Below the pieces are notes generated by a model. That model saw only the letters and a program-made list of their open reading frames with translations. It was not told where the DNA came from and did no database searches. The position numbers and the translations under genes were made by a program. Positions 58,010 through 64,000 of a DNA stretch of 64,000 nt are shown one piece after another (the stretch's first letter is position 1; each line of letters begins with the position of its first letter). Source of the DNA: Aulostomus chinensis (taxonomy: Eukaryota > Chordata > Actinopteri > Syngnathiformes > Aulostomidae); assembly GCA_037954235.1 (NCBI GenBank), contig JBBMOA010000001.1, positions 17,348,143-17,412,142 of the forward strand, written 5' to 3'.

Positions 58010-58395
58010 TTCAAGAATATTTGTTCTTCAGTTCACATTGAAATCATTCACTGGTCTCTTTGTCAGCACAACATTCTTTTGGGCTTTTCAAAATAAAATC
58101 ATTCAAACTTTGTTGTAAACTGTAGTCTTCAAAAATATTTAGGCTTATTCTTCTATTAACATTTGAAACACACTCTGCTCTCCTTGTCAGCACAACTGAG
58201 CTTTGATTTTGTTTTTCAAAATAAAATAATTTTAATTTTCTATTACAAAGTGCCGTTTTCAAAAAACTTTAGGCATCTTGTTTGGTTCACATTTAAAACA
58301 CACACTGCTCTCTTTGTCAGCACAACTTTTTATTTTGGCTTTTCAAAACAAAATTATTCCAATTTTGTTTCAAAATACAATCTTCAAAAAATATA
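58010..58395 (+). repeat. Three tandem copies of a 124-130 bp AT-rich unit
   Basis: TGTCAGCACAAC recurs at about 58,061, 58,185 and 58,315, each followed by TTTTGGCTTTTCAAAA-like and CTTCAAAAA-like stretches. Divergence between units is moderate. No coding function. Confidence 0.85.
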
Positions 58396-58968
58396 TATAT
58401 TTCTGGGACACATCATCATTGTCATAACAACCTTTGGCCTACAGTCAAAAAGATGTCCTGATCCATTCACGTGATCAGAAATCGGGGCCAACCATGTGAT
58501 TTTTTGAATGATCAGAATCAGGTGAACTTGATCTGATGGGGGACCAGACGTCCTCTTTTACCTGGACATGTCTGTTGGAGTCTCAAACTTTCAGCACCGT
58601 GCGCAGTCAGGAGCGGCACCTGAGGTCACAGACAGACAGAGCACCACAGCGGCCCAATCACAGCCCTCCAGTACGCGTGATGATCTTTGGAGAGGGGGCT
58701 TGGGGGGGGGGGGGTTGCTGTTGAGACTCGGCAGGTACCCCTTCTCTGTCTGGAGCAGGGGAGCCGCCGCACGGAGCGCCGTCAAGAGCGTACGGGCCAT
58801 GAGAGCAGCCACACGGAGCGAGGGGTCTCAGTTCAAGCGTATTTTGATGACATTGTTTGATGTCATGACTCTCAGTTACTTTAGCAGGACCATCGTGACA
58901 TGAAATCTTCCTCATCATCCCATATCGACCCTCAACCCCTCACACAGAACCAGGAGCCCTCAACTGAA
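58396..58968. other. Unassigned sequence
   Basis: No supported gene. The 111-codon open frame 58568-58903 has no recognisable domain. A G run lies at 58,703-58,714. Confidence 0.4.
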
Positions 58969-59131
58969 GGAACCTTTAAAACTATAAATTAGAAAGTATT
59001 TTGGTGGAACGAACCTTTAAAACTGTGAATTAGAAAGTATTTTGGTGGAATGAACCTTTAAAACTATAAATTAGAAAGTATTTTGGTGGAACGAACCTTT
59101 AAAACTATAAATTTGAAAGTATTTGGTGGAA
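58969..59131 (+). repeat. 41 bp minisatellite, four copies
   Basis: Units of GAACCTTTAAAACTATAAAT followed by TAGAAAGTATTTTGGTGGAA spaced 41 bp (58,970, 59,011 and so on), with a degraded fifth unit to about 59,205. Confidence 0.92.
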
Positions 59132-59407
59132 ATGGAAGAAACCATTAATACTATAGTTAAAAATTAAAGGATAGGAAGTAGTATTTTGGTGGAATAAAAT
59201 AGTTAGTCATTTTGCTATCATCTAATTTGATAGGTGGCGCTGTCACCAAAAAACAAGAGTCCAACAAATGCATTTTATCATCCAATTCAGTAGGGGGTGC
59301 TGTGGGGTCCTGGAACTGCAGCTCTCTGATGCTGCAGGATCTCCTCTTGAAAAGCCTCACACTTCAGAGTCGTTCCAGAATCTAGGAGCAGAAACCAAAG
59401 TCTCCTA

Positions 59408-59489
59408 CGACGAGGATGGGATTGGAACCCACGCCTGCAGAGCTCAATGGATCAGCAGTCCATCACCTTAACCACTCGGCCACCTCGTC
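59408..59489 (-). tRNA. tRNA-Ser (anticodon GCT), B box altered
   Basis: The minus strand is an 82 nt type II tRNA: acceptor GACGAGG/CCTCGTC fully paired, A box TGGCCGAGTGGTTAAGG, anticodon stem TGGA/TCCA with loop CTGCTGA (anticodon GCT), serine-type long variable arm, and T stem GTGGG/CCCAT. The T loop is TTCCAAT instead of TTCGAAT, changing a core B-box base needed for TFIIIC binding. Folding is otherwise intact, so it may be a weak gene or a young pseudogene. Confidence 0.72.
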
Positions 59490-59967
59490 TCCTGACCACC
59501 ATGATGTGCTGCTTTCTCTGAGCCTTTTAAACAGTGAACTCTTTGGAGCCCATTTGTCAGAAATGGACCCAGCAGGAGCCACTGAACACAACTCTGACAT
59601 CATCAGGCTTCTTCCCAGCAGCTTGGTGCTCCAGAAGGAAGAATCCAGACCATCGCTACATCATCAGAGTGAACACCAGCTGATGTTGACCAGTTTAACA
59701 AGCCTTTGACTGCTAAATGACATCCAAGCTCAGATTCTCTTGTCCTGGTAGAACAAGTCAGTGTTGAAGAAGACGAGAGCACCAGTCTCTTTCATCCAAT
59801 GCTGGAACAGCGTTAGACTGAAGGTCTGAAGGTCCCTGGTCTGGTCCAGGTTTCAACAGGGGACCAGCATCAGCCAGCATTTAAATGTGGACAGCAGTGG
59901 AGGTGAAGCCCACATCAAGGAAACCAGCCTCCTATCACTGTCCTGTGCTGAGTTTCTTTAAAAAAAA
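59490..59967. other. Unassigned sequence
   Basis: No gene recognised; the 97-codon frame 59416-59709 runs antisense through the tRNA-Ser and is not coding. Confidence 0.45.
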
Positions 59968-60180
59968 GTGAGACAACCTCAAGAGTTTCTGTTTCCTGTG
60001 TTGGACTTTGCCTCAGAGAATCAGAGCCAATCAGAAGCTTGTTGGTCTTGGATGCTGGTCATCAGGAGCAATGAGGGGCTCAGTGTCTTGCTCAAGGACA
60101 CTTCAACATGGTCACCAGCTGAAGTGAGAACTGAACCAGCAACTCTGCTAGACGGCCACTCTTCCTCCAGGCCGTGCCCC
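59968..60180 (+). repeat. Dispersed fish repeat fragment (low confidence)
   Basis: The phrases CTTGCTCAAGGACACTTCAA and ACTGAACCAGCAACTCTGC resemble a repeat often seen in fish genomes. The 89-codon open frame over it is therefore not called as a gene. Confidence 0.35.
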
Positions 60181-60401
60181 CCTAACCTGAATCATCATGA
60201 TGTCATTATTTGTTGCTTTAATTCACCAAATGTGTGACGTGGTGAGTTTGTCAGGAGTTTAAAGACCAAAGTTGTGAACACACAGAGAAGTAAACCTGTC
60301 AAAGCTGCTTCACTTGATGAGAGAAACTGAGGAACTGATAGAAGAGCAACAAAGAAAATGGAGTCAGAAGGTCGTCTTCTTCACCGTTCAGTCACAACAC
60401 T

Positions 60402-60402
<1 letters not shown>

Positions 60403-60443
<41 letters not shown>
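60403..60443. repeat. (AC)n microsatellite
   Basis: About 41 bp of uninterrupted AC. Confidence 0.97.
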
Positions 60444-60445
<2 letters not shown>

Positions 60446-60540
60446 TAGTTTGTCTTTGAGAGAGGACAAAAAATGTTTGACTGTGCTGACATGAACTTTC
60501 ATTGTCTAATTTCAGTCTCCTACAAAAGTGTGTGAATGTG

Positions 60541-60622
60541 GTCGTTGTGGCCGAGTGGTGAAGGCGATGGACTAGAAATCCATTGGGGTCTCCCTGCTCA
60601 GGTTGGAGTCCTGCCAACAACG
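60541..60622 (+). tRNA. tRNA-Ser (anticodon AGA), probably degraded
   Basis: 82 nt. GTCGTTGTGGCCGAGTGGTG with loop CTAGAAA (anticodon AGA), serine-type variable arm and acceptor 3' side CAACAAC. One acceptor mismatch (position 3, C-A), a D-loop change (GGTGAAGG), and a T loop TTGGAGT in place of TTCGAAT, which destroys the B box. A TTTTT lies at 60,653. More likely a pseudogene than an active gene. Confidence 0.65.
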
Positions 60623-61238
60623 TTAAACTGTTGACAATTTAAATTTGACTCATTTTTCCTCCACACTGTCCTTCATCACAGCATTTAACATCAGGACTGC
60701 TCCCAGATCAGCTCCATGACCTCATCCCTGCACCAGAGTCCCACCCAAGTTCATCAAAAACGGCCAAGCATAAATATATAATATGTATATAATGTGAACA
60801 CACCTGTACAGGTGCGTTAACGTGCTTAATAATAGAGAATGAGTGAAGGGTGCGTTCAGAGTGGAGTGCAGTACGACAGTCAGGCCAGCAGGTGGGGCTT
60901 TCATTGGTGCTGTCTACCTAATTGCGGTGTCTGTGTTCTGCCAGCAGAGGTCGTGCTTCACCACCAATCTTCTAGGGTGTCTGAGTGGTGCCGCCATGTT
61001 TAGGTTGTAGCAGGAGGACGTAGGTTGGTACTTGGCAGTTCGGACGTAGCGAAAGTCACGTTATGAATGGAGGGCTGAGTTGGAGCAGAGGGGGACAGGA
61101 TCCTGGGGGTGGACTTTCTTTAGGGGGCTGAGGTGTCTGGTGGTCTTGGTGGACCCTCTGCATCTCAAACTGAGACCACAGAGTCCTGTGTTCTTGAGTC
61201 ATTGTCTATAGTCTCTGTTGTTGGAGAGCTCAGTGTGG
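60623..61238. other. Unassigned sequence
   Basis: No gene or repeat recognised. Confidence 0.45.
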
Positions 61239-61310
61239 TCCCTGATGGTCTAGTGGCTAGGATTCGGCGCTTTGACCGCCGCGGCCAGGGTTCGATTCCC
61301 GGTCAGGGAA
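61239..61310 (+). tRNA. tRNA with Glu-type body and TTG (Gln) anticodon
   Basis: 72 nt. Acceptor TCCCTGA/TCAGGGA is fully paired; A box TGGTCTAGTGGCTAGG; B-box core GGTTCGATTCC. The body matches tRNA-Glu(CTC). The anticodon stem CGGCG/CGCCG is perfect, but the loop is CTTTGAC, giving anticodon TTG at 61,272-61,274 instead of CTC; TTG would read CAA (Gln). One T-stem mismatch (CAGGG/CCCGG, A-G). The acceptor and D arm are Glu-like, so which synthetase would charge it is unclear. Only TTT follows nearby. It may be a decaying Glu gene or a rare isoacceptor-shifted tRNA. Confidence 0.75.
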
Positions 61311-61556
61311 TGAGTTATTTAGAGGTTGAGGGAGAGGTGATCAGGTGGTCCACATGATGGTGGAGGTGATGAACTGTGAGTCCATCATGGCTCCACTCTC
61401 ACCCCCATTGTAGTGTTCTTGGTTCACTCTGCCATGGCCCCATGTTGAAGGGTGACTGTCTCATTCAGGTCCAACCCTTTGTTAGACTCTATTAAGTCAC
61501 TGACTCTCAAACTCTGTAATCCTCCTTAGTAGCTTTGGTTATTGATGATCTGCAAT
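61311..61556. other. Unassigned sequence
   Basis: No gene or recognisable repeat. Confidence 0.4.
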
Positions 61557-61650
61557 GGTTCGTGGGGGTGGAGCCTATCCCTCAGGTGAGGGGCGGGGTT
61601 TATCCTGGACAGGTCACCAGTCCATGGCAGGGCCATCACATAGAGACAGA
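61557..61650 (-). mobile_element. tRNA-derived SINE, 3'-half fragment
   Basis: GGTGGAGCCTATCCCTCAGG, GGCGGGGTTTATCCTGGACA and GGTCACCAGTCCATGGCAGG match the 3' body of the SINE at 43,897-44,273 in the same orientation. The head is missing. Confidence 0.7.
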
Positions 61651-61990
61651 TTGATTATAAAAATGTTCATCCCCAGTTTGAAGTTAGAGACAGGATTTAA
61701 GTGTGGAAGGTTTTTGTATCTTCAATTTAATTCTGAGTGTTGTAAACTGTTTCTAACAAACTCTACTGTTCAACAGTCAAAATGTTTTCTAACCAAGCTG
61801 AATGCTCTCATATACTTTTTAAAGTTGAGTGTCTTTCATGTCCTCCTGAGATCAAAGACAGAATTCTAGGTACAAATAAATACACTATCAAAGCCCTGAT
61901 GACATCATCATCAATTCTGACTTTGATCTGGAGGCTCTTGCTTTCTTGCTTCAAATAAAAAACGTTGTTCCAGGGAAAAGTCTGCACATG

Positions 61991-62033
<43 letters not shown>

Positions 62034-62060
62034 GCACACACACACACACACACAGCCTGT
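61651..62060 (-). repeat. Third copy of the 44.45-45.2 kb / 51.8-52.6 kb sequence
   Basis: AATGTTCATCCCCAGTTTGA, GTCCTCCTGAGATCAAAGAC and ATCATCATCAATTCTG followed by an AC tract match the right arm of duplicate A (51,880-52,620) in the same orientation. It shows that the unit exists in more than two copies. The AC tract is 61,992-62,054. Confidence 0.82.
61992..62054. repeat. (AC)n microsatellite
   Basis: About 63 bp of AC with two GCAC interruptions. Confidence 0.97.
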
Positions 62061-62540
62061 CTTCAGTATAAAATGGTCTTTCACGTTCTCTCACGTTGGA
62101 AGATTTCTCTGACTCCATTGTGAATACAGAGACTCTTCATCTGCCACCTGAGTCTTGATCCACTGATTCCTCTGATCCACCTCTTTCTGCTCCAACAAGG
62201 CTGACATGGATCAGGTGGGTCCATGTCAGCGAATCAGGAGGTTTCTCCTCTCAGTTAATTTTCTTCATCCCAGTTTAGATTGATTCTCCTCAGCCTGATG
62301 AAGGAGCATCTGATCAGGTGTTTGGCTGCTTGTTGGTTGTAATTCCATAGATTTTAATCTCAGATGTTACAGAATTAAGAATGCAATGGCAGTCCTGCCA
62401 AGTGACATCAGTCACATGACAGGATGACCCAGTCATGTGACTGAAGGAGCTGAGAGCTTCTACACATCATTGTTGATGGTGTCTTCCACTGTAGTCAGCA
62501 GCCACAACTCCTCTATCAACACCTGTCAGAGACCTGCTGG
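62061..62540. other. Unassigned sequence
   Basis: No gene. 62,385-62,450 contains GCAGTCCTGCCAAGTGACAT and CAGTCATGTGACTGAAGG, the motif cluster that follows both Ig-like remnants. Confidence 0.45.
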
Positions 62541-62612
62541 AGGCCCCACTGAGGTTTGAACTGGGATCACTGGATTCAGGGTCCAGAGTGCTCACCATTC
62601 CACCATGGAACC
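62541..62612 (-). pseudogene. tRNA-Gln(CTG)-like copy
   Basis: The minus strand reads GGTTCCATGGTGGAATGGTG, anticodon arm CTGGACCCTGAATCCAG (anticodon CTG) and acceptor 3' side TGGGGCC, which pairs with the 5' strand (two G-U). U33 is replaced by C, and the T stem CCCAG/CTCAG has two mismatches. Length is normal at 72 nt. Likely inactive. Confidence 0.65.
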
Positions 62613-63103
62613 ATCAAAGATGAAAGGTGTGAGACAAACTATGGCACTAATCATGTATGAGGGACTGCAGTGGTTTTCTGGATCTAATTTCCACAAACAA
62701 ATGATGATTTGGGGAAAGGTCTGACAAAGTCTGAAAAACCTACCCTGATTTTTTCACAAACAAATGATAACTTTTAGACAGTGAGACAGTGCTCTTATTT
62801 TGGAGGGCCATCAGGATGTGAAATATCCTAGACCTCTGAGATCAGAGTGTTCACTTTGATCTCAGGGTCCTGAATTTGGAGGTTCTTCCTTTGGTCTCCA
62901 AGTTCTAACTCCCATCTTACTGAATCCTTTTATTAATGAACTCCTCAGACCCTGATGATGTCAGGAAGAAATCCAGACATTCAGTTCTCATCTCAGCTGT
63001 TCTGACTGAGACGTCAAGCAGTCAGGAAAAAAGTGTTACGACCCAAAGTGGGACCTTTACAGGAGCTAACAAAGTGTCTTTTTTCTAAACTACTTGAGGA
63101 ACT
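62613..63103. other. Mostly unassigned sequence with one inverted repeat copy
   Basis: 62,775-62,910 is the inverted counterpart of 39,481-39,610. The rest has no feature I can name. Confidence 0.5.
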
Positions 63104-63478
63104 GGTTAAACCAGTAAAATATGCATTTCTGTGTGCAGACCAGTGGGGAGCCTGGGTGAGTGGAAGGATGTTTACCACCAACACAGAACCCAGACTTTAG
63201 TCATGTGATGAGATGGAGACTCTGATGATGAAGTTAATGGACAAAATGTGACTTGAAAGAAAACACATTCCTTCAGCAGACTTTGATCCAACATTGAAGT
63301 TAGAGTTTGGTGGCTGCTCCATGTTGGAGGAAACCAGGCGATGTTGGACCATCACAGGGAAGCTCCTTTGCCTCCTCTGCTGCCAGTTCAACCACTCACT
63401 CCCCTCAGTGGAGAGCAGCTTCAACTGGGTTTGGAATTTACCATTGTGGATGCATAGGAATGTGGAGAAAATGTCCTT

Positions 63479-63561
63479 TGTTAGAAGTGGGATTTGAACC
63501 CACGCCTCCAGGAGAGACTGCGACCTGAACTCAGCGCCTTAGACCGCTCAGCCATCCTGAC
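63479..63561 (-). pseudogene. tRNA-Leu(CAG) degraded copy
   Basis: The minus strand is 83 nt with anticodon loop TTCAGGT (CAG) and intact T arm GTGGG-TTCAAAT-CCCAC. Acceptor position 3 is mismatched (C-A, from TTCTAAC), and the anticodon stem CTGAG/CGCAG has an A-G mismatch. The D arm has CTGAGCGG. Compared with 40,767-40,849 these three changes mark it as the decaying member of the pair. Confidence 0.78.
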
Positions 63562-63728
63562 AGACACTTAGACGAAGACTGAATTAAATCACTGACAAAG
63601 TAGAATTTTTAAAATTGTTAACATTAAACACACTGTCTGAGTTCATGGCAGGAAGAAATGAACCAGAACATTTGAACCACATTGCATCTCTTGACCAGTT
63701 TGTTACATGGGACACCTTCCAGACAGGA

Positions 63729-63800
63729 AGGTCCTTCTGAGACTTGAACTGGGATCACTGGATCCAGAGTCCAGAGTGCTCACCATTCCACCATGGAACC
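63729..63800 (-). pseudogene. tRNA-Gln(CTG)-like degraded copy
   Basis: The minus strand reads GGTTCCATGGTGGAATGGTG and CTGGACTCTGGATCCAG with loop CTCTGGA (anticodon CTG). The acceptor 3' side AAGGACC mispairs at positions 6 and 7, and the T stem CCCAG/CTCAG is broken. It is full length, unlike the mirror copy at 40,472. Confidence 0.72.
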
Positions 63801-64000
63801 AAACACAATGAGGAGGTTCCTCTAAATACCACTTGACATCACCTGCAATACAAACTGTTGATATTTGGAGGTTCATCTTGCTCTTGTTCCAGACTACATT
63901 GGCAAAAGGATCATGAACCACAAGGAAATCATGGAACTCCAGATTGATTCAGGACTTTCTAACTCCATCGTATGACCTGGGAGCAAAGACTGGCCAGGCC

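Larger units (their letters stand above)
63104..64000 (-). repeat. Inverted duplicate unit C, right copy (continues past window)
   Basis: Reverse complement of 40,274-41,213; matches up to the last base of the window. Contains the mirror tRNA-Leu and tRNA-Gln. Confidence 0.88.

Overview
The window looks like a teleost fish nuclear genome: AT-rich, with no long intact protein gene, long minisatellite arrays, CA microsatellites, a tRNA-derived SINE of the kind common in fish, a fish-type LINE, and remnants of hAT and piggyBac transposons. The organism call is an inference from these families; no species can be named.

Positions 1-37,860 are almost entirely one minisatellite family with 42-44 bp monomers. 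Left of 10,581 every monomer reads in one orientation; from 11,337 rightwards every monomer is in the reverse complement. The result is a very large inverted repeat (10.6 kb arm cut by the window edge, and a 26.5 kb arm) around a 755 bp unique core. The core holds a decayed hAT/ZBED-type transposase or transposase-derived gene: BED finger, hAT middle segment and the D-W-T-S region in canonical order, with frame breaks. Monomers fall into recurring types with a preferred order, and blocks of 390 bp, about 1.16 kb and about 0.98 kb have been copied recently within the arms. The right arm also carries a non-LTR retrotransposon (25,784-27,672) that keeps its 5' region and endonuclease but has lost its 3' half.

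Positions 37,861-64,000 are a different landscape: a degenerate tRNA-gene neighbourhood built from units copied in opposite orientations. Four inverted duplicate pairs are visible (40.27-41.21/63.10-64.00, 41.96-42.16/55.08-55.29, 43.05-43.30/49.08-49.33 and 43.80-46.53/50.52-53.28 kb). They carry tRNA-Leu(CAG), tRNA-His(GTG), initiator tRNA-Met, tRNA-Gln and tRNA-Ala(AGC) sequences, several with one copy sound and its mirror copy decayed. Outside the pairs are tRNA-Ser(GCT), tRNA-Ser(AGA) and a tRNA with a Glu-type body but a TTG anticodon. Two decayed copies of an immunoglobulin-V-like (NITR-like) sequence, a piggyBac-like C-terminal remnant and several minisatellites (57, 22, 41 and about 127 bp) fill the rest.

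The best candidates for working genes are the pol III genes tRNA-Leu(CAG) at 40,767 and tRNA-His(GTG) at 45,899; tRNA-Ser(GCT) and the chimeric tRNA at 61,239 are possible. The most unusual structure is the inverted pair of minisatellite arms around a hAT/ZBED core, which has the architecture of a foldback-type element, although that interpretation is unproven.
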